From positions 3,094,348 to 3,158,347 of the forward strand of contig NZ_AP012331.1 in assembly GCF_001042635.1 (NCBI RefSeq): a stretch of DNA of 64,000 nt, read 5' to 3'. Position 1 is the first letter of the stretch; each line of letters starts with the position of its first letter. Both the position numbers and the translations under genes were made by a program. The notes under the pieces are model-generated. The model was not told the DNA's origin and ran no database searches. It saw nothing but the letters and a program-made list of their open reading frames with translations. The DNA comes from Bifidobacterium scardovii JCM 12489 = DSM 13734. Lineage in GTDB: Bacteria > Actinomycetota > Actinomycetes > Actinomycetales > Bifidobacteriaceae. Positions 33,101 to 41,436 of the stretch are shown here, one piece after another.

Positions 33101-33265
33101 TTGGATGGTGCCGCCACCGAGGTAGCTGTCCAGCACGCTGGAAAACATGCTGCCCGCCACCGAAAGCGCCACGGCGATCACCGTCAGTACCGAGATAATC
33201 GGTATCCATATCCTGCGAAATGTCCGATTGCTCATCCTGAGCTTCGGGGCCTTCTGCGAGGTCAT
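30140..33265 (-). CDS. Membrane-anchored GH3 with permuted domain order
   Basis: A 1,041-residue glycoside hydrolase of family 3 with a membrane segment at each end (residues 18-40 and about 1,000-1,022) and a basic C-terminal tail. The alpha/beta-sandwich domain (about 60-350) and fibronectin-III-like domain (380-520) come first. The (beta/alpha)8 domain comes last, with KHFALNDQESYRSEG near 800 and nucleophile D916 in AVVTDLFMSK. The catalytic part therefore faces outside and is tethered. The activity is uncertain; beta-glucosidase is the usual annotation. ATG 33265 follows GACAGGAGA. It is preceded by the AgrC/LytTR pair on the same strand. Confidence 0.85.
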   Translation of the reverse strand: MTSQKAPKLRMSNRTFRRIWIPIISVLTVIAVALSVAGSMFSSVLDSYLGGGTIQVNRANGTESWDATYNAKETGSLSEAKDASDKVSEQVADEGIVLLKNNDTLPLAEKSMVTPFGYGYLNPVYSGTGAAATTDKDMVTIEQGLSDHFTINDSSVEAMKAAEATAPDAAAGTPALDADKNSLQAVMDKGESARIREYDPSIYQKIAGAEGTTGLVFIRRNGSEGIDKRTYAYDDGTPHYLALTANEKNTIRAAKEQCGKVVVVLNAANPMEVSPLMSGEFEADAVVWMGTAGSRGFASLGKVLSGAVNPSGRLTDIYATDFTKDPTYANFGEYRYTNAQFVDNQLFGDIIPGAGFGTIDRPYVEYEEGIYVGYRYYETAAVEDPRFVYGELDGKGGVKTAGAVAYPFGYGLSYTTFGQTLDSLTERDGDIESQVTVTNTGDMAGKDVVQLYYTASYTDYDRDNGIEKSATVLAAFDKTDELQPGESATLTLTFHKDDMASYDYHHANEDGTTGAYVLEAGDYAVELKNNSHDVIDSRNVSVTKTKWFEGDDPTTADKQAQSAMDDDGALADEPESGEYVAASNEFNTLNAYMDDDSVTQLSRSDWTGTFPTAPVDRKGEAPQVALDEFEWWDNYDPQTDSKLGNVEGSEVYAAEQPTSNADNGLSLIDLRGLSYDDPKWDQLLDQIDWNGDKSDIQSLLYMAAYQTKDVLSIGKPATVDKDGAMGWSIDGASSWAGANVMAATWNVDLLHQVGECLGEEALQAGLNGWYAPAVNLHRSPFSGRVYEYYSEDGLLSGKLAAAAIGGAGDKGVFSYLKHFALNDQESYRSEGLVTWANEQAVRELFLKPFQIAVSEARSTETYLDGNGKRQTKTIRSATAMMSAQNFIGGVMGFAHRGLLTDVLRGEWNFHGAVVTDLFMSKSKTERDMIMRAGSDMYMIQAPGYNASDYDSATARSAMRTAIHNIAYMTVNSNAMNGITPGSTLRLTLSSWKKLLIGADAIVALVVVLMIACMVLRSRDEKRHPESYRKPKPRKRKSSVKA

Positions 33266-33448
33266 GCTCTTCTCCTGTCTGCAAGGCGACAAGCCGCACA
33301 GCCACTATGCCGTGCATGTGTCGCTCCGATCTATCCGACATCACACACGGTATGAAAAGTCGGGTGCAGGCACGGCGGGAAACGCATGGAAGGTCGCGCT
33401 CATTGCACGAAATGCATCGGCCCCTCATTCATATGGCAGACTCAGGAA

Positions 33449-34753
33449 TCATTCGGGAAGCGGGAGAATCACCGTCATGGAAAACACGCCATCCTTGCCG
33501 GTGATTCGCAGTTCGCCTTGGTATTTGCGCACCTGGTAGGCGATGGAGCGCATGCCGAAACCATGGAATCTCGTGTCGCTTTTGGTGGTGACGGGCAACC
33601 CGTCACGCATGGTCAGCTCACCGGCATAATAGTTCTGCTCCTCGCAAATCAGCAGTTTGCCGATCGTCCTGACGGTCAGGCTGATCGTGCGCCGGCCAGG
33701 GTCATCAAGCTTGACGGCGCTTTCAATCGCATTGTCGAGTATGTTGCTGAACAATGCGTACAAGTCCGACGCTTCCATGAAATCCAAGGCGTTCCCGTCC
33801 ACCATGCAGGTCAGCGTGACGGCATTCGCGGAACAGTACAGGCTCTTTTCCGTCAGCAACACATCCATGGCCTCGTTACCGGTGCGGAAGATGGAATCAT
33901 AGATGCGAATGGAATCCTCCACCTGGCGTATCGATGCATCCGATGGACGTCCATTCGTATCCCGATACAGCGTGGCGATATTCTTGCGGATATCGTGGCA
34001 TTTGATGTTGATGAGATCAATGTTTTCTTTGGTCAATTCGTAATGTTTCTCCTGCAACCGGTTGATCTGGCGCATCATGCGCAAGTCGTTCTGCAGCCGG
34101 TCGTTCGATGACGCAAAGGTCAGCGTCAGCAGACCCAGTACCGTACAAATCGCATCATATACAAAGCACACCATCTGGGAGGAAATAGGCAGCGTCAACA
34201 CAAAGAACAGGTTGAACGCGATGACCAGCACCAGCAATGCCATGCCACCGCCAACCCACGCGGCGGCATGCCGGACCTTGTCGTCGTCGATATCGAATCG
34301 ACGCGCGAAACATAGCCATATCACGCCATATACCGCGGCATACACCGCAATGTACATCGCATAATAAGGCGGCGTGAAATAAAACGACGAATCGCCATGA
34401 CCGCTGCCGATCATCACGAGTTTCATCATGTCATAAGCGATGTGCTGGGTGGCATACCCAGCCGCCACAACCACCAAGGACTCCAGCCATGAGGCTCTCG
34501 TCACGATCCTCAACAGCAGAACAACGACCACCACGTGGATGAGGTAATACAGCAGACTCGATGCATAGTCAAAGGCCGTGAATCCGACCAGTCGCTGCGG
34601 CATATCCGATGTCGAAAGGCAAGCCAGCACCACGACAAGAGGCAACACCAGCAGACGCCAACTCCTGCGCCAGCCGCAATGGCGCGAGAACAGCACCGTT
34701 CCCGCCAACAGTTCGATCATGAAGAAGCCAAAGCGAATATCAAAGTGCAGCAT
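33449..34753 (-). CDS. AgrC-type sensor histidine kinase (GHKL)
   Basis: A 434-residue kinase with six or seven hydrophobic segments (1-225), a coiled coil (RQINRLQEKHYELTKENIDL), H253 in IKCHDIRKNIATLY and a GHKL ATPase domain. The N-box is ALFSNILDNAIESAV and the G-box HGFGMRSIAYQVRKY. It is 10 bp behind the response-regulator gene, in the same operon. It has the same family architecture as the kinase at 22.4 kb but with a different sensor half, so it probably perceives another ligand. No peptide pheromone gene is recognised nearby. The flanking GH3 genes suggest a carbohydrate link. Confidence 0.87.
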   Translation of the reverse strand: MLHFDIRFGFFMIELLAGTVLFSRHCGWRRSWRLLVLPLVVVLACLSTSDMPQRLVGFTAFDYASSLLYYLIHVVVVVLLLRIVTRASWLESLVVVAAGYATQHIAYDMMKLVMIGSGHGDSSFYFTPPYYAMYIAVYAAVYGVIWLCFARRFDIDDDKVRHAAAWVGGGMALLVLVIAFNLFFVLTLPISSQMVCFVYDAICTVLGLLTLTFASSNDRLQNDLRMMRQINRLQEKHYELTKENIDLINIKCHDIRKNIATLYRDTNGRPSDASIRQVEDSIRIYDSIFRTGNEAMDVLLTEKSLYCSANAVTLTCMVDGNALDFMEASDLYALFSNILDNAIESAVKLDDPGRRTISLTVRTIGKLLICEEQNYYAGELTMRDGLPVTTKSDTRFHGFGMRSIAYQVRKYQGELRITGKDGVFSMTVILPLPE

Positions 34754-34763
34754 AATCGACTCT

Positions 34764-35465
34764 TCACCCTCCGTAGTATTCGGCGAGCGCCTGCATGAGG
34801 GGCTTGCGCTTGGAGCGGGAGACGGGCAGGGTCTGGCCGTCCACCACGACCGTGTCGCCGGTCACGGCTTTGACCCATTCGAGGTTGACCAGGCAGTAGC
34901 GGCTGGCGGCGGCGAAATGCACGGGTTCCAGCAGCGCCGCGGCCTCCTTGAGGCTGCTCCAGACCTTGTAGGCGGTGTCAGCCGTGTGATAGATGACCTC
35001 GTGGCCGAGCACTTCGACGTACCGCACGTCGTGCGAGGAGAGGAACTGCGTGCCGGTGCCCACGGTGAGCGGGATGGTGACGCCCTGGCGCTTGGCCACC
35101 AAGTCCTCCACCCTGCGCATCTTGAGTGCGAAACCGAAATAATCGATGGGCTTGACGAGGTACCCGATGGCGTCCACGTCATAGCCCACGGCCGCATACT
35201 GGGTCATTTTGGTGGTGAAGACGAGCACCACATGATCGTCGATTTCGCGCAGGCGGTGGGCGGTTTCCAGCCCGTCGATGCCGGGCATCTCGACGTCGAG
35301 GAACAGGGCGTCGAACCCGGCCTTGTACTCGCCGAGAAAGGTGCCGCCGTCCGCAAAACGGGTGATGCGGTAGGCGTTGCGGTCGGACTGGTAATAGCGG
35401 TCGACCATGTTCGCGGTATTGGCGGCATCGGTGTCGTCATCATCCACGATGGCGATGTGGATCAT
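34764..35465 (-). CDS. LytTR-type response regulator
   Basis: A 233-residue regulator with a receiver domain (acidic pocket VDDDD at 7-11, D57 in DALFLDVEMPGIDG, lysine in YLVKPIDYF near 107). The LytTR domain covers residues 125-230 (VRYVEVLGHEVIYHT, ASRYCLVNLEWVKAV). ATG 35465 follows GGGGAGGATC. First gene of the operon with the GHKL kinase. Direct repeats occur just upstream of it and in the GH3 promoter at 38.85 kb, both plausible binding sites. Confidence 0.88.
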   Translation of the reverse strand: MIHIAIVDDDDTDAANTANMVDRYYQSDRNAYRITRFADGGTFLGEYKAGFDALFLDVEMPGIDGLETAHRLREIDDHVVLVFTTKMTQYAAVGYDVDAIGYLVKPIDYFGFALKMRRVEDLVAKRQGVTIPLTVGTGTQFLSSHDVRYVEVLGHEVIYHTADTAYKVWSSLKEAAALLEPVHFAAASRYCLVNLEWVKAVTGDTVVVDGQTLPVSRSKRKPLMQALAEYYGG

Positions 35466-35481
35466 CGGATCCTCCCCTCTT

Positions 35482-35504
35482 CGCTACGGGACTACGCTAC
35501 GGGA
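35482..35504. repeat. Two 10-bp direct repeats just upstream of the LytTR gene
   Basis: CGCTACGGGA occurs at 35482-35491 and 35495-35504 (13-bp period), 17-39 bp before the minus-strand start codon. It could be an autoregulatory site or part of the transcript leader. Confidence 0.4.
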
Positions 35505-35517
35505 AGCCGGATAGCCG

Positions 35518-35566
35518 CTCCCCCTCAGTCACCTTCGGCGACAGCTCCCCTCGCAGAGGGGCGCCA
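35518..35566 (+). repeat. Short copy of the CTCCCCTC repeat family
   Basis: CCCCTCAGTCACCTTCGGCG is followed by ACAGCTCCCCTCGCAGAGGGGCG. It has the same two-hairpin layout as copies at 56.16 and 57.51 kb, with the first hairpin altered. Confidence 0.7.
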
Positions 35567-35597
35567 AGGTCTTCTCCACCCAGTTTCGCATATGCGA

Positions 35598-35628
35598 AGT
35601 GGCTCGCCCGGGTCAGGGGCGAGCCACT
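35598..35628 (-). terminator. Terminator-like hairpin after the second permuted GH3 gene
   Basis: Twelve-bp stem (35598-35609 with 35617-35628), adjoining the palindrome TTCGCATATGCGAA (35585-35598). It lies about 85 bp past the GH3 stop on the minus strand. Confidence 0.6.
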
Positions 35629-35713
35629 CGACTATTCGGTTATCGCGGGCCACGGCCGCGCCTCAAGCCAGCAGTCACCGGCCCGCCTTGGAGCGGCTCG
35701 GCCCCGCCTTTGC

Positions 35714-38578
35714 TCAGCCCTTGCGGCGCTTGAGGTAGCGCTGGATGGCGAGGACCTCGAGACCGACAAACAGCACGCCTGCCACGCCCCAGACCACATA
35801 GGTGATGGTCTTCCAGATCGGGGTGGCGACCTCGGGCTCGCCCTTCTCGTACAGCCAGCTGTTGGCGGCCGTGTAGAGGATGTTGTGCGAGGCCGTGCGC
35901 ATCGCCTGCAGCGAAGTGGCGGACTTGTCGGTGATGTGGTTGGACACGTCGGTGGTGGCCAGCATCAGGTCGTTGCCGCCGCGGATGGCGCGGTCGCCGC
36001 TCTGGTAGCCGTAGCCGCCGAAGTAATCGGTCAGGACCATGCCGCGGAAGCCCCACTCGTCGCGCAGGACGGTGTTGAGCAGCCCGGAGTGCGATCCGGC
36101 CCATTCGATGCCGATGTAGTTGAACGCGCTCATCACCGCTCCGGCACCGCCCTCCTTGACGCTCATCTCGAAGGGCTTCAGGTAGATCTCGCGGATCGAC
36201 TGCTCGTTGGCCCAGGTGGCGAGCTCGCTCAGTCGGTTGGTCTCCTGGTCGTTGAGCGCGAAGTGCTTCATGAAGGCGTACACACCCTTGGCCTGCGCGC
36301 CGGCGACCTGCTGGGAGGCCATGACGCCGGACAGGTAGCCGTCCTCCGAGAAGTACTCGAAGGTGCGGCCGGCGAAGGCGTTGCGGTGGATGTTCATGGC
36401 GGGGGCGTACCAGCCGGCGACGTGCATGTCATGGGCCATGTCGCCGATGCCGTCGCCGAACTGGCGGGCCAGATCCTTGTTCCACGTGCAGGCCACGGAT
36501 GTGGACGACGGGAAGCCGATCGAACCGACGCCGGTGAAGTTGTTGTTGAGCGAGGCGGGGCCGTCCACGTCGGTCAGCGCGATCTTGCCGATGGAGTTCA
36601 CGGCCTGGGTGCCGTAGCCGCCGAACGCGATCAGCTTGTCCATCTGGTCGAAGGTGAGCTGGTCGAGCAGCTTGTCCCACAGTTCGTCGTCGTAGTCCTT
36701 GCCGGTCAGATCGGCCAGACGCACGCCGTTCTTGGCGCCGGTGGTCGGCATCTTGTCGGAGTCGTTGTTCGTCTCGGCGGGATCATAGTTCGACAGGTTG
36801 CGGAACTTCGCCTTGTACTCGTCGGGCAGCGTGTAGTTGGTCGGCGCGGCGGTGGCCTCGGCGTAGTTGGCGAACTTGTCGGCGCGGGACAGGTAGGTCA
36901 CGTTGCCGGCCGTATCGTCGAACGCGTTGGTGGCCACGACGGCGTCGCCGTTGTGCGTGTTGTCCTTGGAGTCGTAGGTGATGGTGTCCTTCACGGTGAT
37001 CGTCTTCTCGGCGATCGTCGTGTGCGAGTCGGACCGGACGGAGATGCCGTAGTCGCCCTGCTCCAGCACGTACGCCTTGGCGTTCTTGGAATCGTAGGAG
37101 GCCATGTCATCGTCGTCGAACTTGATGGACACGGTGGCCGAGGCGCCCGGGTCGAGCAGGTCGGTCTTCTCGAAGGCGACCAGGTTGGCGGAGGCCTTTT
37201 CGATGCCGCCGTTGGTGTACGGCGGGTTGTAGTAGACCTCGACGACGTCCTTGCCGGCCTTGTCGCCGGTGTTGGTCACGGTCACGTCGAAGCTCACCTT
37301 GCCGCCCGAATAGGTCACGTCGCCCATCTTCTGGTCGAAGGTGGTGTAGCTCAGGCCGTAGCCGAACGGGTACTGCACGTAGTCGGAGTAGTTGATCGAA
37401 CCCTCGTCGGCCGCGGTCTCCCAGTACTTGTAGCCGACGTAGATGCCCTCGGCATAGTTGACGAACGCCGGGGAGGTCTTGCCCTCCTCGAAGTTCTCGG
37501 TGCCGAACTCGCTCATGTTGTCGTACTTGAAGTCGCCGGCGTTGTTGTAGCTCGGCTGGGTGGTCAGGTCCTTGACGAAGGTGTCGGAGGTCTTGCCGGA
37601 CGGGTTGGTCTCGCCGGCGAGCACGTCGCCGAGCGCCGAGAAACCGGTCTGGCCGGCCGGCGGGCACCACAGCACGGACTTGATCTGCGGGTGCTCGTCG
37701 ACGAATCCGAGCTCGAAGGTGTTCGCGCCGTTGTAGACCACGGTGACCTTGTCGAAGTTCCTGGTGACCAGATCGACCATGTCCTTCTCGGTCTGGCTCA
37801 GCTCCAGGAAGCTCTCGCCGTCCTTGAAGTCCTCATAGGAGTCGGAGTTGTTGGTGTAGGTGATGCCCTTGGCCTTCATGTTCTTCGGCAGGTCGGCGCC
37901 CTCGCCGCCCACGCGGGTGATCACGATCATGGCCTCGTCGGAGAACGCCTTGGCCTCGGAGATCAGGGAATCGGAATAATCCGCGGCCGGAACCTCGGGC
38001 AGCGTCCAGTCCTGTTTGGCCATCGCCACGACCGGGCGGTCGGAGCGGTAGTCGGTGTACAGCTTGCTCAGGGCGGTGTTGGTCTCGATGCCGGCCTCCT
38101 TGAGACCGTCGAGGAGCGATGTGGTCTTGTAGGACTGGTTCATCGATCCGGAGCCGGTGCCGCCGTAGACCGGATTGGTGGATCCCCAGCCGAACACGTT
38201 GATCTTCTTGTTGGCCAGCGGCAGGTTGGAATCCTCGTTCTTGAGCATGGTGATCGCCTCGGACTGGATCTCCTTGGCGAGCTTGTTGGCGTTGGAAATG
38301 GTGGTTTCGGACAGCGTGTACTTGGTGGCGGTAGCGCTGTTGAGCAGCGAGGCCAGCGGCCCGAACAGCATCATCGACACGGCCACGACGACGGCGACCA
38401 TGAAGACGAGCCAGGACTCGGAATGGATAAGCTTGCGGGTGCCGACGTTCTTCACCGTCTTCTTGTTGACCCCGATCGTCAACGCCAACGCCAGTACCAG
38501 CACAACGCCGATCGCGATCAGCTGCGGCGCTATGGATGCAACGACGTTCCACACGTCGCTCCAATTGATGCTCAGCAT
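35714..38578 (-). CDS. Membrane-anchored GH3 with permuted domain order
   Basis: A 954-residue glycoside hydrolase of family 3 with two N-terminal hydrophobic segments (residues 12-35 and 53-75) and one at the C-terminus (about 922-944). The order is alpha/beta-sandwich (90-370), fibronectin-III-like (400-520), then the (beta/alpha)8 domain with KHFALNDQETNRLSE and nucleophile D851 in GMVLTDYFGGYG. The layout is the same as the enzyme at 30.1 kb but the sequence is clearly diverged, so they are old paralogues. The catalytic region probably lies outside the cell. ATG 38578 follows AGGAGGAGAAC, a very strong site. Confidence 0.85.
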   Translation of the reverse strand: MLSINWSDVWNVVASIAPQLIAIGVVLVLALALTIGVNKKTVKNVGTRKLIHSESWLVFMVAVVVAVSMMLFGPLASLLNSATATKYTLSETTISNANKLAKEIQSEAITMLKNEDSNLPLANKKINVFGWGSTNPVYGGTGSGSMNQSYKTTSLLDGLKEAGIETNTALSKLYTDYRSDRPVVAMAKQDWTLPEVPAADYSDSLISEAKAFSDEAMIVITRVGGEGADLPKNMKAKGITYTNNSDSYEDFKDGESFLELSQTEKDMVDLVTRNFDKVTVVYNGANTFELGFVDEHPQIKSVLWCPPAGQTGFSALGDVLAGETNPSGKTSDTFVKDLTTQPSYNNAGDFKYDNMSEFGTENFEEGKTSPAFVNYAEGIYVGYKYWETAADEGSINYSDYVQYPFGYGLSYTTFDQKMGDVTYSGGKVSFDVTVTNTGDKAGKDVVEVYYNPPYTNGGIEKASANLVAFEKTDLLDPGASATVSIKFDDDDMASYDSKNAKAYVLEQGDYGISVRSDSHTTIAEKTITVKDTITYDSKDNTHNGDAVVATNAFDDTAGNVTYLSRADKFANYAEATAAPTNYTLPDEYKAKFRNLSNYDPAETNNDSDKMPTTGAKNGVRLADLTGKDYDDELWDKLLDQLTFDQMDKLIAFGGYGTQAVNSIGKIALTDVDGPASLNNNFTGVGSIGFPSSTSVACTWNKDLARQFGDGIGDMAHDMHVAGWYAPAMNIHRNAFAGRTFEYFSEDGYLSGVMASQQVAGAQAKGVYAFMKHFALNDQETNRLSELATWANEQSIREIYLKPFEMSVKEGGAGAVMSAFNYIGIEWAGSHSGLLNTVLRDEWGFRGMVLTDYFGGYGYQSGDRAIRGGNDLMLATTDVSNHITDKSATSLQAMRTASHNILYTAANSWLYEKGEPEVATPIWKTITYVVWGVAGVLFVGLEVLAIQRYLKRRKG

Positions 38579-38843
38579 CGTTCTCCTCCTTATTGATAAC
38601 CGCGACATGTGGGGCCGATACCGCATACCGGCCTCGCACCGCGGACACCCGGTACTGCCCTTGCACCGTGTGTCAGCAGGGAATGCATCCGCGAGCTCTC
38701 CGTTGGGTCGCCGCGACGGCACATCCTCATGTCGATGATTCAAGACTCCCAGATTTGATGCCGGCCCGTTCCCGGTTGCACTCATCCTGTCATTTCGGAC
38801 GCATAATCTGCTACCACAGCGGCATGGAACAATCCAGCTCGAT

Positions 38844-38884
38844 TACGCGAACGGCGCTTTTCCGTACGCGAACGGCATGCCGTT
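38844..38884. promoter_or_regulatory. Direct repeats with 21-bp period plus palindrome, GH3/kinase divergent promoter region
   Basis: TACGCGAACGGC occurs exactly at 38844-38855 and 38865-38876. The second copy overlaps the palindrome AACGGCATGCCGTT (38871-38884). A 21-bp period (two helical turns) is the spacing known for LytTR-family binding sites. The 400-bp gap 38579-38980 has no gene; a CATAAT hexamer lies at 38802. Confidence 0.5.
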
Positions 38885-38980
38885 CCTCACGCGCCGTCCA
38901 GCCGCCATCCCATACATCACGCACATGATCCTCACCTGCTTCCCCGTACGGCATGGCCGCCCGACGCTAGGATGGTGGGT

Positions 38981-41176
38981 ATGAGCGATCTGAACGCGTT
39001 GAATCTGGAGCCGGGCAATATCGTTGGCGGATACACGCTGGTTTCGCGCCTGGGGGCCGGCGCGATGGGTTCCGTGTGGCGCGTGCGCGATGACGGCGGC
39101 CAGGTGTACGCCATGAAGATCCTGCGCGACTCGCTGGCCGACGACAATGCCACCGCCCAGAACGGCGCGGATGGCGCCGGTGCCGAAATGGACGAGGACG
39201 CGCGCGAGCGCCTCACCGCCCGGGAACGGCTGCGCCGCGAGGCCATGGCCCTGAAGAAGGTCAACCATCCGGGCGTGTGCGGCATCGTGGATATGGAGCT
39301 GGACGACTCGCTCGCGTTCATCGTTACCGAGCTGATCGAGGGCAAGAATCTGCGCGACGACGTCAAGGCGAACGGCCGGTACACCGGCGACGATCTGGAA
39401 CGGCTGGCCCGCAAGCTGATCGAGGCGGTGAAGGCCGTGCACGCGGCGGGCATCGTGCACCGCGACATCAAGCCGACGAACGTGATGGTGTCGGCGTCCG
39501 GCCCGGTATTGGTGGACTTCGGCATCGCGATGTCCGGCGGGGAAAGCCATGTGACGCGCACCGGACTGGTGATGGGCACTCCGGGGTTCATCGCGCCGGA
39601 GATCATCGAAGGCGAGGAGTCCGACGAGACGACCGACTGGTGGTCGACCGCTTCGGTGCTGGCCTTCGCCGCCACCGGGACGCCGGTGTTCGGCACGAAG
39701 CCGATGATGGCGGTGCTGGAGCGCGCGGCCGCGGGCAATGCGAACCTGACTGGATTGCCGGCCCGCACCATGGCGGCGTTCCGGGCGGCGCTCGACCCGG
39801 ATCGGCGCAAGCGGTGCACGCCGGACCAGCTGCTGCACGCGATCGCATTGGACGCGTTGAATCCCTTCGCCTGGCAGGATGCGGAGACGGAGAGCGGCGA
39901 AACGGAGGTGGTGCGCCCTTTTGACGATGCCGACCCGGACAACCCCCGGGTCCTGTGGCGGCACGAACCGATCGTGCTCGACCCGCGCATCGCGGACGAG
40001 TTGGCCACGCAGACCTTTCCCGAGGCGGGGAACACGGCCGCCATGGCACCGATAGCCCCGACACAGCGGATCGATCCGGGCCAGCCGACGGCATCGCTCC
40101 AACGGACCCGGCCCATGTCCACGGCCGACCAGAACAACGCGCCTGCGAATGACGGACCGACGAATGACGAGCCAGCGAACCGCGACCTGCAGGAGACGAT
40201 GGCGAATCCCGATCTGCGGCCAGCCGTGCAGCGTCTCGCCGGCGGCGATGACGGTACGGCGCCGCCGCCGGCATCGGCACCCACGGCATCCGAAACCGCC
40301 GTGCTGCCGGAGGCCACGTCGCCCATGCCCACGGGCACCGCGACATCGGCGCTCCCGACCGCCGCCGCGCCCCTGCCCCCGGCGATTCCGCCCGGAAGCG
40401 CGCCTGCGGGGATGCCGGTCATGGGCATCACCCCCGGTGGAGCGCAGGTGGCGGCGCCGTTCATCAACATGGCGGATCTCAAGCGCGGACTGTACCGTTC
40501 ACGCGGCATGCTGCCGCTCTGGCTGGCCACCGTGCCGCTGGCGGTGCTGGCGGCAGCCAAGCCGGCCGCGGCGGCGCTGGCCGCCATCGCAGTCATGTGG
40601 GCGACGCTGTCCGTCGGCTACTCCGTCGAGGCGCAGCTCGAACGCGAGGGCAGGCGCGGCGGCGAGCGCAAGCGCAGCGACGGGCTGCTGCTCGCGGCAA
40701 GCCTTCCCTGGCACCTGATCAAGGCGCTGCTCGCCGCCGTATTGCGCGGCGTGCTGATGACGGCCGTGATGGCGCTGATCATCCTGCTGGCAGGCTGGGC
40801 CCTCGGCCTGCCGCTGATGCATGTGGACGCCGCGGTCGGACGATGGACGCTGCCGTTGACGCTGGTCGACGACGTGCCGCTGTCGGCCAGCGGTCTGGCG
40901 CTGGGATGCGGCGCCGCGATCGGCTGGATACTGGCCGCATTCGCGCCCAACGCCTTGATCATGCGCGTCGGGGCAGGCGCCTTGCGCGGATTGCGACCCG
41001 ATGCGATGTCGGCCGCGATCCCCCCGGCCGGCGGAGGCGTCTCGCGCCGCGGCGCCGTGCTTCTGATCGTATGGGCCGCATGCACGGTCGCCGCATGTTT
41101 CCACGCCGGATTCGCCCCCGTGATAGATTGGTGGCCACTGGCCGGAGATACGCTGCGCAATATCGCGCTACTGTGA
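38981..41176 (+). CDS. Ser/Thr protein kinase with C-terminal multi-segment membrane domain
   Basis: A 731-residue PknB-family-like kinase. The glycine loop GAGAMGSV is at 25-32, ATP-binding K46 in VYAMKIL, catalytic H160-R161-D162 in IVHRDIKPTN, VDFG near 180, and an activation loop with TRTGLVMGTPGFIAPE. It is therefore probably active. A Pro/Ala/Thr linker (residues 310-490) follows, then about five hydrophobic segments to the end. There are no PASTA repeats, unlike PknB, so it does not sense muropeptides in that way. ATG 38981 is preferred (AGGA eight bases upstream); ATG 38972 is possible. Confidence 0.85.
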   Translation: MSDLNALNLEPGNIVGGYTLVSRLGAGAMGSVWRVRDDGGQVYAMKILRDSLADDNATAQNGADGAGAEMDEDARERLTARERLRREAMALKKVNHPGVCGIVDMELDDSLAFIVTELIEGKNLRDDVKANGRYTGDDLERLARKLIEAVKAVHAAGIVHRDIKPTNVMVSASGPVLVDFGIAMSGGESHVTRTGLVMGTPGFIAPEIIEGEESDETTDWWSTASVLAFAATGTPVFGTKPMMAVLERAAAGNANLTGLPARTMAAFRAALDPDRRKRCTPDQLLHAIALDALNPFAWQDAETESGETEVVRPFDDADPDNPRVLWRHEPIVLDPRIADELATQTFPEAGNTAAMAPIAPTQRIDPGQPTASLQRTRPMSTADQNNAPANDGPTNDEPANRDLQETMANPDLRPAVQRLAGGDDGTAPPPASAPTASETAVLPEATSPMPTGTATSALPTAAAPLPPAIPPGSAPAGMPVMGITPGGAQVAAPFINMADLKRGLYRSRGMLPLWLATVPLAVLAAAKPAAAALAAIAVMWATLSVGYSVEAQLEREGRRGGERKRSDGLLLAASLPWHLIKALLAAVLRGVLMTAVMALIILLAGWALGLPLMHVDAAVGRWTLPLTLVDDVPLSASGLALGCGAAIGWILAAFAPNALIMRVGAGALRGLRPDAMSAAIPPAGGGVSRRGAVLLIVWAACTVAACFHAGFAPVIDWWPLAGDTLRNIALL

Positions 41177-41436
41177 TCTGCATAACAGGAGTCGCGACTC
41201 CCCCGTTCATGGTCACGGCACAAACGATCCGCCCGTCGCGGCTCTCTCGCGACAAGCGATCGCCGGCATACCGCGCAATGACTGGCGACCACCCCGATAT
41301 CCGGTTCCGCCCGGCGCACGCCCGATACCGGCCGTGTGCGGGAACACCCTGTTCACATACCGTTATGCCCTGAGTGATGCACGCAGCCCCGTCGGTTATC
41401 ATGGGCGAGATTGTTGGGTGAAAGGACTGTATTCAG

